A stretch of DNA of 64,000 nucleotides from Nesterenkonia haasae (GTDB lineage Bacteria; Actinomycetota; Actinomycetes; Actinomycetales; Micrococcaceae). The translations under genes and the position numbers were made by a program. Below, one piece after another: positions 47,416 through 55,444 of the stretch. The stretch is from contig NZ_VFIE01000024.1 in the NCBI RefSeq assembly GCF_010119385.1, positions 1-64,000 on the forward strand, given 5' to 3'. The notes under the pieces were generated by a model. That model did no database searches. It saw nothing but the letters and a program-made list of their open reading frames with translations, and was not told the origin of the DNA. Position 1 is the first letter of the stretch. Every line of letters begins with the position of its first letter.

Positions 47416-48144
47416 ATGAGTAGCATGCAACCAGTCACAACGGGAGCGTCCCTAACGACCCAGGTTACTGACATGCTGCGCGCTGCAATTACCTCCGGGG
47501 AAATGCGCCCCGGTGAACACTATTCCGCGATCAGCCTTTCGCAGAGACTGGGAGTCTCTCGCACTCCGGTCCGCGAGGCCCTCCAGCTGCTGGAAAAAGA
47601 AGGCATAGTCCGGATCGAGAAAAACCGAGGGGTCCGCGTCATCCAAATGTCCTTGGATGAAATCGTCCAGATCTTTCAAATCCGCATCATCTTGGAACCA
47701 CCGGCGGCCGCTCGAGGCGCAGAGGCCGCCACCGACGAAGACCTTCACCATATTCAGGAACTCCACGGAAACATCCTTGAAGCCGCCGCAGCTGGGGACG
47801 GCCCGCGAACGCTTCAGGCAGATAAGGAGTTCCACCTCTTTCTCCTAGGCCTGGCTGGTAATGCCCGCCTGACGGATCTGGACAGGGAACTTCGCAACCT
47901 TGTGCTAACACGAGGACTTGTGACGATCCCCTCTACCAGGAGCGGACAGGACTTGGCCGATGACCGGCGTGAGATTATGGAGGCGCTGGTGCGCCGCGAC
48001 TCTCGAGCAGTGGCTCTTGCCGTGCGAGAACACGTCACCAGGACGGCTAAGCTGCTGATCACCGGCGTCAGCGCTAACACACCCGGGCTTTCAGCAGATG
48101 ACTATCTGATCAAGATTGATCAGCTCAGCAAGCACTGCCAGTAA
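47416..48144 (+). CDS. GntR family regulator, FCD (FadR) subfamily
   Basis: This 242-residue protein has the GntR winged helix at 10-75 (GEMRPGEHYSAISLSQRLGVSRTPVREALQLLE, abbreviated RLGVSRTPVREAL) and an all-helical FCD domain with metal ligand pattern (D/H) including DKEFHLFLLGLAGN and REHVTR. FCD regulators bind carboxylic acid effectors. A palindrome GTAGCATGCAAC covers codons 2-6 of this gene, and a perfect version precedes the next gene, so it likely represses itself and the glutaryl-CoA genes. Confidence 0.92.
   Translation: MSSMQPVTTGASLTTQVTDMLRAAITSGEMRPGEHYSAISLSQRLGVSRTPVREALQLLEKEGIVRIEKNRGVRVIQMSLDEIVQIFQIRIILEPPAAARGAEAATDEDLHHIQELHGNILEAAAAGDGPRTLQADKEFHLFLLGLAGNARLTDLDRELRNLVLTRGLVTIPSTRSGQDLADDRREIMEALVRRDSRAVALAVREHVTRTAKLLITGVSANTPGLSADDYLIKIDQLSKHCQ
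47420..47431. promoter_or_regulatory. Candidate GntR autoregulatory operator
   Basis: GTAGCATGCAAC overlaps the start of the GntR gene and differs at only one of 12 positions from the perfect palindrome GTTGCATGCAAC at 48222-48233, upstream of the next gene. Confidence 0.45.
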
Positions 48145-48221
48145 CTTCTGAGCCCCTCCACCCCTTCGCATCCGGCACCACAACTAAGGCGGCATTTACA
48201 ATCGCAAGCCAGCCCGTTACA

Positions 48222-48233
48222 GTTGCATGCAAC
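48222..48233. promoter_or_regulatory. Candidate GntR operator upstream of the CoA-transferase gene
   Basis: GTTGCATGCAAC is a 12-base perfect palindrome 27 bases before the CoA-transferase start. FadR/FCD-type regulators use short dyads of this size. A near copy overlaps the regulator gene start at 47420-47431. Confidence 0.55.
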
Positions 48234-48260
48234 ATGCGACACATCTGAGGAGGTCATACG

Positions 48261-49412
48261 ATGCCGCATCTTGATAGTGCGCGACCGCTGGAGGGCCTCC
48301 GGGTCGCTGACTTCTCGCGGGTTCTTGCTGGTCCTCTGTGCACGATGCAATTGGCGGACTTCGGCGCTGAGGTCATCAAAATTGAAAGTCCAAGCGGTGA
48401 CGACACCCGCTCCTGGGTGCCGCCGGTCGATGCGGACGGGACGGGCACGTACTTCTCCAGCGTCAACCGGAACAAGAAGTCAGTCGTCGCAAACCTGAAG
48501 ACGCCGGAAGGCCTGTCCTACGCTCGCGATCTGATCGCTGAGTGTGATGTTGTGGTTGAGAATTTTCGGCCAGGCATCATGGCGAAGTTCGGGCTCGACT
48601 ATGAGACTTTGGCTCAGGCTCGCCCCGATATCGTGTACTGCTCGATCTCCGGCTTCGGTAGCGGCTCCGGCGCGGACATGCCCGGCTATGACCTCTTGGT
48701 GCAGGCGCTTGGTGGCCTGATGAGCATCACCGGTGACGCTGACTCAGAGCCGAGCAAGGTCGGTGTGGCTTTGGTGGATGTCCTGACGGGACAGAACGCC
48801 TTAGCCGGTATTCTTCTCGCGCTCCGTGCTCGCGATGCGACAGGCGTCGGCCAAGAGGTGCAGGTCAACCTCCTATCCTCCGTAGTCGCCGCGCTGGTCA
48901 ACCAAGGCACCGCGACCCTGGCTACCGGCCAATCGCCCCGCCGTCTGGGCAATGCGCACCCGAGCATCTCACCCTATGAAACCTTCCGCACCGCCGAGGG
49001 GACTCTGGCGCTAGCTGTGGGTACTGACCGGCAGTTTGCGGATCTCCTCCGAGTCCTTGAGCGTGAGGACCTCCTGGACGAGCCTCGTTTCGCCAGTAAC
49101 GAGCTCCGCGTCGCCTCGCGCAGTGATTTGCGCACCATGATCGAAGCCACGCTAGTGAACGACACTGCTCAGCGGTGGCAGGAGAAACTCCTTGCTAAGG
49201 GTGTACCTGCCGGAAAAGTAAACAGCGTCAGCGAGGCTCTCGAGCTGGCTGACGCTCTAGGGCTGACGCCTCACACCACCATCACAGACCCAGCTACGGG
49301 TCGCCAGTCCCAACAGTTGGCCAACCCCATCCGACTGTCGAATGCGGCACCTCAGTATCGCGACGTCCCACCTGCCCTGGGGGAACATCAAGGCGCCACC
49401 TTCGTTCACTGA
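48261..49412 (+). CDS. CaiB/BaiF family III CoA-transferase
   Basis: This 383-residue protein has the family III opening RPLEGLRVADFSRVLAGP (9-25), the NLKTPEG segment, and the catalytic aspartate D144 in MPGYDLLVQALGG that forms the acyl anhydride. The C-terminal half with VNSVSEAL and PSPxLGEH-like PPALGEHQG is typical. Next to a glutaryl-CoA dehydrogenase gene, the best prediction is a glutarate CoA-transferase that uses succinyl-CoA or another donor (as SUGCT does). Confidence 0.9.
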   Translation: MPHLDSARPLEGLRVADFSRVLAGPLCTMQLADFGAEVIKIESPSGDDTRSWVPPVDADGTGTYFSSVNRNKKSVVANLKTPEGLSYARDLIAECDVVVENFRPGIMAKFGLDYETLAQARPDIVYCSISGFGSGSGADMPGYDLLVQALGGLMSITGDADSEPSKVGVALVDVLTGQNALAGILLALRARDATGVGQEVQVNLLSSVVAALVNQGTATLATGQSPRRLGNAHPSISPYETFRTAEGTLALAVGTDRQFADLLRVLEREDLLDEPRFASNELRVASRSDLRTMIEATLVNDTAQRWQEKLLAKGVPAGKVNSVSEALELADALGLTPHTTITDPATGRQSQQLANPIRLSNAAPQYRDVPPALGEHQGATFVH

Positions 49413-49444
49413 CTCCCCCCCCCGCACGTCGAAAGGCTTTCAAA

Positions 49445-50602
49445 ATGCTTGACAGTGACTTGATTGGTTTTGACTCTCTCCTCAGCGCAGAAGAGCGGCA
49501 ACTCCAAACACAGGTTCGATCATTCGTGGACACCGCAATAAAACCCAACATCGCCAGTTGGTACGAGGACGCTGTCTTCCCCCTGGAAATCGTTCCCGAG
49601 ATGGCGAAACTGGGTTTGCTGGGCATGCATCTGGAAGGGTACGGCTGTGCTGGCCGCAGCGCCGTAGATTACGGGTTGGCCGCAGCAGAGCTTGAGGCCG
49701 GCGACTCTGGGCTGCGCACCTTTGTCTCTGTTCAGGGCTCCCTCGCTATGAGCGCGATCTACAAACACGGGTCGGAAGCGCAGAAACAGACATGGCTCCC
49801 GCAGATGGCCGCCGGCGAGGTGATCGGCTGCTTCGGCCTCACCGAACCGAGCGCAGGTTCGGACCCGTCCGCCATGACGACCTTCGCCCGGCGTGACGGT
49901 GAGGACTGGGTCCTTAACGGCTCCAAGCGATGGATCGGACTCGCCTCAGTAGCGCAGATCGCCATCATTTGGGCACAGACTGAAGACGGGGTCCGAGGCT
50001 TCATTGTCCCCACCGACAGCGAAGGGTTCACAGCCAAGCCGATCGAACCCAAACTGTCCATGCGCGCCTCCATCCAATGCGATATCGAACTCACCGAGGT
50101 TCGCCTACCAGCGGACGCGAGACTTCCGGAAGCCAAAGGGCTACGCGGTCCCTTCGAATGCCTGAACGAGGCTCGCTACGGAATTATCTGGGGCGCGATG
50201 GGCGCAGCGCGGGACGCTTGGCAGGTAGCACTGGATTACTCGAAGCAGCGCCTCCAATTCGATAAGCCACTTTCTGGCTACCAATTCACGCAGGGAAAGC
50301 TCGTGAACATGGCACTGGAGATCAACAAGGGCCTTTTGCTCGCTCTGCATCTGGGACGCCTCAAAGATGCCGGTCACCTCCAACCACACCAAATATCGGT
50401 GGGTAAGCTCAACAATTGCCGAGAAGCAATTGAGATAGCCCGGGACTGCCGCTCCATCCTCGGCGGCAATGGCATCACCATGGAACACTCTCCTCTGCGT
50501 CACGCCAATAACCTTGAGTCAGTGCGGACCTACGAAGGCACCGACGAGGTTCACACTCTGATCATTGGCAACAAGATCACCGGCACCCCCGCCTTCAGAT
50601 AA
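49445..50602 (+). CDS. gcdH: Glutaryl-CoA dehydrogenase-like acyl-CoA dehydrogenase
   Basis: This 385-residue flavoprotein shows acyl-CoA dehydrogenase signatures CFGLTEPSAGSDPS (near 138-150) and ILGGNGITMEHSPLRHANNLESVRTYEGTDEVH (abbreviated LGGNGIT, then RTYEGTDEVH), with catalytic Glu in YEGT. The sequence features (LEYGCAG-like MHLEGYGCAGRSAVDYGLAA, and NGSKRWIGL) are those of glutaryl-CoA dehydrogenase, which oxidises and decarboxylates glutaryl-CoA to crotonyl-CoA. It lies between the CoA-transferase and omega-aminotransferase genes. Confidence 0.9.
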   Translation: MLDSDLIGFDSLLSAEERQLQTQVRSFVDTAIKPNIASWYEDAVFPLEIVPEMAKLGLLGMHLEGYGCAGRSAVDYGLAAAELEAGDSGLRTFVSVQGSLAMSAIYKHGSEAQKQTWLPQMAAGEVIGCFGLTEPSAGSDPSAMTTFARRDGEDWVLNGSKRWIGLASVAQIAIIWAQTEDGVRGFIVPTDSEGFTAKPIEPKLSMRASIQCDIELTEVRLPADARLPEAKGLRGPFECLNEARYGIIWGAMGAARDAWQVALDYSKQRLQFDKPLSGYQFTQGKLVNMALEINKGLLLALHLGRLKDAGHLQPHQISVGKLNNCREAIEIARDCRSILGGNGITMEHSPLRHANNLESVRTYEGTDEVHTLIIGNKITGTPAFR

Positions 50603-50743
50603 CAAGCCAATGAGCGACGCTCACCCGTTCGTATGCCCATCAGGCATGCCACTTGTGAAATATAGGCATTCGACAGCATGGACGCTGTGCCCCAGGATCA
50701 GAATCAACACACGACCCAAATCTGCACCAAGGAGTGCCCCTGC

Positions 50744-52054
50744 ATGGAACAGTCCCGCTACCTCGTGACCGAACTTCCCGGCCCGAAGGCTCGTCAACTC
50801 ATGGACCGTCAGCAGGCCGTCGTGGCCCGTGGCGTCTCTGCGCTCATGCCAACCTTCGCGGTTCGGGCTAAAGACGGCATCGTCGAAGATGTAGACGGCA
50901 ACCGACTCATCGACCTCGCTGCAGGCATCGCTGTCACCAGCGTCGGCGCCAGCGCCCCGAAAGTTGTCGAGGCCGTCCAGCATCAGGTTGCTGAGTTCAC
51001 CCATACCTGTTTTATGGTGACTCCCTACGAAGGTTATGTGGCCGTGGCCGAGAAACTCGCGGAGATTGCACCAATTTCAGGCCCTGTGCGTTCCGCACTC
51101 TTTAACTCTGGTGCCGAAGCGGTGGAGAACGCCGTGAAAATCGCACGCTCCCATACCGGCAAACAAGCAGTTGCTGCATTTGATCATGCGTATCACGGCC
51201 GCACATCCCTCACGATGTCACTGACGGCAAAGTCGATGCCCTATAAGCACTCTTTCGGCCCGTTCTCACCAGAGGTTTACCGGGTAGCCGGTTCCTATCC
51301 ATACCGCGATCAGCTCGGTGGCCACGAAGCAGCAGAGCGCGCAATTGAGCAGCTGCAGACGCAGATTGGCGCCGAGAACTTGGCTGCCGTCATCATGGAG
51401 CCGATCCAGGGGGAAGGAGGATTCATTGTTCCTGCTCCAGGATTCCTCAAGGAGATCGTTCAGTGGTGCCGAGAAAACGGCGTCGTCTTTATCGCCGATG
51501 AAGTCCAGACAGGTTTCGCCCGCACCGGCCGCTGGTTTGCCTCAGAATACGAGGAGATCGAGCCGGATATCATCACCACCGCTAAAGGCATCGCCGGCGG
51601 AATGCCACTCTCAGCAGTGACCGGACGGGCAGATATCATGAACGCTGCCCACCCTGGTGGACTCGGCGGCACATACGGGGGAAATCCGGTCGCCTGCGCA
51701 GCAGCTTTGGGCTCTATGGAAACCATAGTAGAGCGGAAACTGGACCACGCGGCCCTAAGAATCGAAGAACTCGTCCGCACTCGCCTAGAAGAAACTCAGA
51801 AGAACGATCCTCGAATCGGCGACATTCGCGGCCGAGGTGCCATGCTGGCTTTCGAATTGGTTGACCCTGAGACAAAAACACCTGACGCTGCACTGACCTC
51901 CGCTGTGGCAGCCTCAGCACGTCAGGCTGGCGTCATCACGCTCACCTGCGGAACATATGGCAATGTCATTCGCCTACTTCCACCGCTCACGATCAGTGAT
52001 GACCTGCTCCTGGAGGGCCTGAGCGTCATCACCGACGCGCTGGCCGAGGCGTAA
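50744..52054 (+). CDS. gabT: 4-aminobutyrate/5-aminovalerate aminotransferase
   Basis: This 436-residue PLP enzyme starts at ATG 50744, behind AAGGAG; an earlier ATG at 50678 is less likely. It has FNSGAEAVENAVKIARSHTGK (119-139, abbreviated by position), IMEPIQGEGGF (217-227), FIADEVQTGFARTG (249-262) and PLP lysine K281 in TTAKGIAGGMPLS, the pattern of GabT/DavT. In this context transamination of 5-aminovalerate to glutarate semialdehyde is favoured over GABA. The semialdehyde dehydrogenase needed is not in the window. Confidence 0.9.
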   Translation: MEQSRYLVTELPGPKARQLMDRQQAVVARGVSALMPTFAVRAKDGIVEDVDGNRLIDLAAGIAVTSVGASAPKVVEAVQHQVAEFTHTCFMVTPYEGYVAVAEKLAEIAPISGPVRSALFNSGAEAVENAVKIARSHTGKQAVAAFDHAYHGRTSLTMSLTAKSMPYKHSFGPFSPEVYRVAGSYPYRDQLGGHEAAERAIEQLQTQIGAENLAAVIMEPIQGEGGFIVPAPGFLKEIVQWCRENGVVFIADEVQTGFARTGRWFASEYEEIEPDIITTAKGIAGGMPLSAVTGRADIMNAAHPGGLGGTYGGNPVACAAALGSMETIVERKLDHAALRIEELVRTRLEETQKNDPRIGDIRGRGAMLAFELVDPETKTPDAALTSAVAASARQAGVITLTCGTYGNVIRLLPPLTISDDLLLEGLSVITDALAEA

Positions 52055-52106
52055 ATTCATTGACGCAGCGCTATTGGTGCATTCGGCAGGCCGCCCGCGT
52101 GAGAGC

Positions 52107-53132
52107 CTAGTTGCTCTGTTCTGGTGAGGCAGACTTGCAGTCCGGGAACATCGCTTCCACCAATGTGGTCGCGACGTCCCTGCTCGGGCCAGCCCAGGGA
52201 TAGTGATGACCGGTGATCAACGGGCTGCTGTTGACTTCCAAAACGTGCGGGGCGCTTCCGCTGCCATCCCTGGGCAACAGCATGTCAAGACCCGCTACAC
52301 GCAGCCCGGGGATGGCGCGAGCAACATTCTCGGCCATCGCTATCTCCGCGGAACTCAACTCATCCGTGGCGTCATGAGCTTCACCTCCGCTACTCACGTT
52401 TGAGTTCGCGCGCAACCAGACCTGCTTGCCCTTAGCGGGAACAGACTTCAGGTTCATACCCTGGGAGGCAATTTTTCTCTGAACGGCATCGTCAATAATT
52501 ATTGGAGACTGCTCATAAATTTTATTCGTCGATCGTTTTCTCTTTCTATTCTTTTTAGTTATTAGTTTATTAATCGCGGTCCGGCCATTTCCGATAATGT
52601 GAGCTGGGACACGACGCTGAGCTGCTGCGACTTTGCCATAGATGAGAAGAACTCGGTGCTCCTCTCCTGCAACAAAACGCTCCACGAGCACCTCCCCCGC
52701 AGACTCAGCAACTGCGCTGAAGGCGCGGTCAAATTCTGCAAAGTCGGCGACTCCGACGTAAACCAGATCCCCTTTTCCCCCATTGGGTGGCTTGACGACC
52801 GCTGGCAGCTCACGCGCAGCCCAATCCCACGCGCAACTGACTTGATCTTCCCGGAACACGGCATTCTCTGGCGCATTGACGCCATGATTCCTAAGCAGCC
52901 GAGCCGTGACATCTTTATAGCGCGTGCAGCGCTGAGCCAGAACTTTATTGATGTTCGACTGAGCGCCATCAAACCAGATGCGCCGCTTACCGCGGTACAA
53001 AGTCAGTCTGTGACGGTCATCGGCGGAGACAGCAACTCCGCGGAGCATGGCGCGATTGGCGATCAGCACAGCCGTGGAACCGGCATTGACCTCAAGTTCT
53101 TTCAGATACTTGCGCGTTTCAGACAGTTCCAC
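52107..53132 (-). CDS. Orphan ATP-grasp ligase
   Basis: This 341-residue protein has an N-terminal preATP-grasp region (VLIANRAMLRGVAVSADDRHRL) similar to the second half of GshF and cyanophycin synthetases, and an ATP-grasp domain: KDVTARLLRNHGVNAPENAVF, AVVKPPNGGKGDLV (nucleotide loop), VERFVAGEEHRVLLI, and C-terminal GLDMLLP...VLEVNSSPL with metal-binding Asp and Asn. It likely joins a carboxylate to an amine or thiol. A Lys/Arg-rich, unusually AT-rich stretch lies at 52495-52575, coding for residues near 188-212. No operon partners are present; substrate unknown. Confidence 0.8.
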   Translation of the reverse strand: MELSETRKYLKELEVNAGSTAVLIANRAMLRGVAVSADDRHRLTLYRGKRRIWFDGAQSNINKVLAQRCTRYKDVTARLLRNHGVNAPENAVFREDQVSCAWDWAARELPAVVKPPNGGKGDLVYVGVADFAEFDRAFSAVAESAGEVLVERFVAGEEHRVLLIYGKVAAAQRRVPAHIIGNGRTAINKLITKKNRKRKRSTNKIYEQSPIIIDDAVQRKIASQGMNLKSVPAKGKQVWLRANSNVSSGGEAHDATDELSSAEIAMAENVARAIPGLRVAGLDMLLPRDGSGSAPHVLEVNSSPLITGHHYPWAGPSRDVATTLVEAMFPDCKSASPEQSN

Positions 53133-53458
53133 TGAGCAACCTTTCGATATCAGCTAATAGTCCCATCTAAATCTCCTGCCTGGCAATCACCGTGAATCTA
53201 GAAATTATATGTTATTTCAATAGTGGCATTACCTTTCGTTGCATCAGGCGAGCGGCGGGCATACTCCTCTCAGCGCCTGCGCTGAAGACGCACGTCATGA
53301 CGAGGAACCGGAACACCGCTGACAAGCTGCGGGAGCCTGCAGAGCTCAGCGTGGGTCATCTTCGGTTTACCTAACCGGGGATCCCTCAAACGCGAATTTC
53401 TCTGTACACTGAAAATGCTAAGTCACGCAGTTTCGCGATAGTGAACGGAGATTGAGTC
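53133..53458. other. Intergenic region of 326 bases
   Basis: No gene, RNA or clear repeat is found. The left part (53200-53225) is unusually AT-rich. It must hold the promoter of the small gene at 53459 and that of the divergent ATP-grasp gene, but no box is convincing. Confidence 0.4.
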
Positions 53459-53707
53459 ATGACGGAAAGCAACTCACCGCAGACTTCCAGCCAGCATGAA
53501 TCCGAATCGCACCAAATCGGCGACTGGGCCGATCTTGGGCAAGAGATGTGGTCCTACCTCACAGGTCGAGGCGCGGCAGTGAACTACACACTTCAGGACA
53601 TGACCGTTGAGGTGCCGCGCGACATTGGCCCCGACGCACCCCGTGCAGTGTGGAAGTTCGATGGAACCCTCAGGGTGACGACTAGCGACGATCAAGTCTC
53701 TAGTTGA
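53459..53707 (+). CDS. Small acidic protein upstream of FHA gene
   Basis: This 82-residue protein has a Ser/Gln/Glu-rich disordered N-terminus (1-22), a middle with DLGQEMWSYLTGRGAAVNYTLQDMTVEVPRD (beta-like; abbreviated) and a Ser-rich end. It resembles small actinobacterial proteins that accompany FHA proteins, but I cannot name a family. It is followed after 27 bases by the FHA gene and is probably co-transcribed and a partner. Confidence 0.6.
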   Translation: MTESNSPQTSSQHESESHQIGDWADLGQEMWSYLTGRGAAVNYTLQDMTVEVPRDIGPDAPRAVWKFDGTLRVTTSDDQVSS

Positions 53708-53734
53708 GAGACCGCTGATAGGAAATCCACACTC

Positions 53735-54619
53735 ATGCGGCTGGACATTGATCTCAACTTTTCGTTCACTCCGATCGGCGAGAGGAACGAAAGCGGCCGC
53801 ACAATCAGCGGTTCCATCAAGGCGGCGGGCACCCATGTTGAGGTGCGCACTGATGATTCCTCTCTGGTTTCTCAGATAACGCCCATCGACCGGCGTAGCG
53901 CAGTTCAGCTCGCTGAGGGTTTGGCAGCCCGGGGTCTGTCTGTATCGATAGTCGGGCCTGAAGGTCCTATTGTCAGCCTAGGGGCCGTCAAGGCGCCCGC
54001 TCTCCAGCGCTGGCTGACACGTTCACCGCATATACGCCTCGGTTCGCTGAAGACAGCTTTCACTGCGAGCCGTGGCAAGCCGGAGCAGACCGGGCTTGCA
54101 GGCCTTTCAACAGTCCCCTTGACGCCGTGGCCACCTGTTCCGACATTCAATCGGAGAATTCGCCGCCGGGTGACCACGACTCATTCCACTCCTGGGTCTG
54201 GGCGACCCCGTCTCATCATCACCCGGGCTGACGCCTCTGGGGGTTCCTGGCAGCGGACAGAGTTCAATCTTCTGCCTCAGCAGACCATCATCGGCAGCGA
54301 TGCGGGCGCAGATCTCACACTGGCTGGCCTAGACTCCACTCACGCCGTCATCACTCACACAAACATGGACGAATACGTCCTTCGGCGAATCGGACACGGT
54401 GGGGGCAGCAGAAACGCGGCTCCCGGTGAGCAAGTGATCTTAAGATCCGGCTCGCGCATTGAGATAGGCGGCTGGCGGTTAGTCTTCTTCCGCGAGGAAT
54501 ATGCCGACCACGGACGTCCTTTCGGCGGTCGGCAGGGCGGAGAACTTGCCTACCAGAAACCTCAGTATGACCCCTATGTGGGCAAGGTGACCAAAGAGGG
54601 CGACGACGGCCACGTGTAG
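53735..54619 (+). CDS. FHA domain-containing protein
   Basis: This 294-residue protein has an N-terminal beta-rich domain (1-95) of unknown type and a Pro/Arg-rich linker (about 125-160). A C-terminal FHA domain follows (about 185-265) with GSDAGADLTLAGLDSTHAVI and a strand pattern ending IEIGGWRLVFFREE. FHA domains bind phosphothreonine; the usual GR/SxxH layout appears as GSD...STHA. A Ser/Thr kinase is not in the window. It may take part in a Ser/Thr kinase signalling or cell envelope complex. Confidence 0.82.
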   Translation: MRLDIDLNFSFTPIGERNESGRTISGSIKAAGTHVEVRTDDSSLVSQITPIDRRSAVQLAEGLAARGLSVSIVGPEGPIVSLGAVKAPALQRWLTRSPHIRLGSLKTAFTASRGKPEQTGLAGLSTVPLTPWPPVPTFNRRIRRRVTTTHSTPGSGRPRLIITRADASGGSWQRTEFNLLPQQTIIGSDAGADLTLAGLDSTHAVITHTNMDEYVLRRIGHGGGSRNAAPGEQVILRSGSRIEIGGWRLVFFREEYADHGRPFGGRQGGELAYQKPQYDPYVGKVTKEGDDGHV

Positions 54620-54721
54620 TGGCCTGCTTCTCGGCACTGGCAGTTTGCCGTGAGTTCCTGTTTTCTGAATTCAGCTGGGACCCGAAAACCACGCGAGGCT
54701 CTCAGGAGGGTCACGGGCCCT

Positions 54722-55285
54722 TTAGCGAGTGTTGCGGCGCTGCCGGTAGAGACGCATCTTCGTCCGTGAACCGCATATAGCCATATCGCACCATGTGGCG
54801 GACCGATTCTTGGATCTGTCAAAGAACGACCATCTGCAGTCTTCGTTGGCGCAGACCTTCAGTCGACGCCATATCTTCCTGTAGTGGGCATCAACTGCGG
54901 CTTCCATAAGCCGGCCTTCCAAACTCGTGTCTCCATCCTGCCGCGCAGTGACTTTGGGCTCCGCCAGCTGAGTGAAACTGGCTTGGAGCAGATCGGGCCC
55001 CATAATGCGGTTTATCTCTTCGGAGGCCGAAGCTTTCTCCGCCGGTGAGCCCGACATGTGTGAGAGCAGCAGTTTTCGCAAGGCTTCACGCAGAGACCTG
55101 TAGCGTTCAAGATCCTGCTCATCCGGCATCCGTTTCAGCGATATGCCGGCGGTCTCTGTACACCACGTGGTGAAGCTCAATGGTGTGTCCAATAGGTCAA
55201 AATTCCTCATGAGGCTGCGTGTGTTCAAGAACTGCTGAACCAGCTGGAGGGGTTGCGGAGCTGGCTTCAACTCGTCGGCATGCAT
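54722..55285 (-). CDS. CGNR-like zinc-finger regulator with variant motif
   Basis: This 187-residue protein has the ABATE-like N-terminal region and a C-terminal zinc finger at about 145-180: C-x4-C (CANEDC), then C-x4-C (CDMAIC), continuing CGSRTKMRLYRQRR. The usual CGNR reads CGSR here. It is the second member of this family in the window. It is divergent from an MFS transporter gene, with repeated GTTACC sequences between them, and is thus a probable regulator of that transporter. Confidence 0.85.
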   Translation of the reverse strand: MHADELKPAPQPLQLVQQFLNTRSLMRNFDLLDTPLSFTTWCTETAGISLKRMPDEQDLERYRSLREALRKLLLSHMSGSPAEKASASEEINRIMGPDLLQASFTQLAEPKVTARQDGDTSLEGRLMEAAVDAHYRKIWRRLKVCANEDCRWSFFDRSKNRSATWCDMAICGSRTKMRLYRQRRNTR

Positions 55286-55322
55286 TAGCTAGGCCTCCCG
55301 GACACGGATCGCTGGTCTCGAA

Positions 55323-55381
55323 GTTACCATCATTATCGTTTTACTAATCTCAGTTACCGTCATAGGATTTATACCGGTAAC
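55323..55381. promoter_or_regulatory. GTTACC repeats in the divergent CGNR/MFS promoter
   Basis: GTTACCATCAT (55323-55333) and GTTACCGTCAT (55353-55363) are direct repeats exactly 30 bases apart (about three helical turns). GGTAAC (55376-55381) is the same hexamer in opposite orientation. They lie in the 160 bases between the two divergent genes and are a likely binding array of the CGNR protein. Confidence 0.6.
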
Positions 55382-55444
55382 AGGGAGATTCAGCGTCAAT
55401 AGTGCAGCGGCTAAGGAAGCGCATTGCTCAGGTAGGGACTTCTT

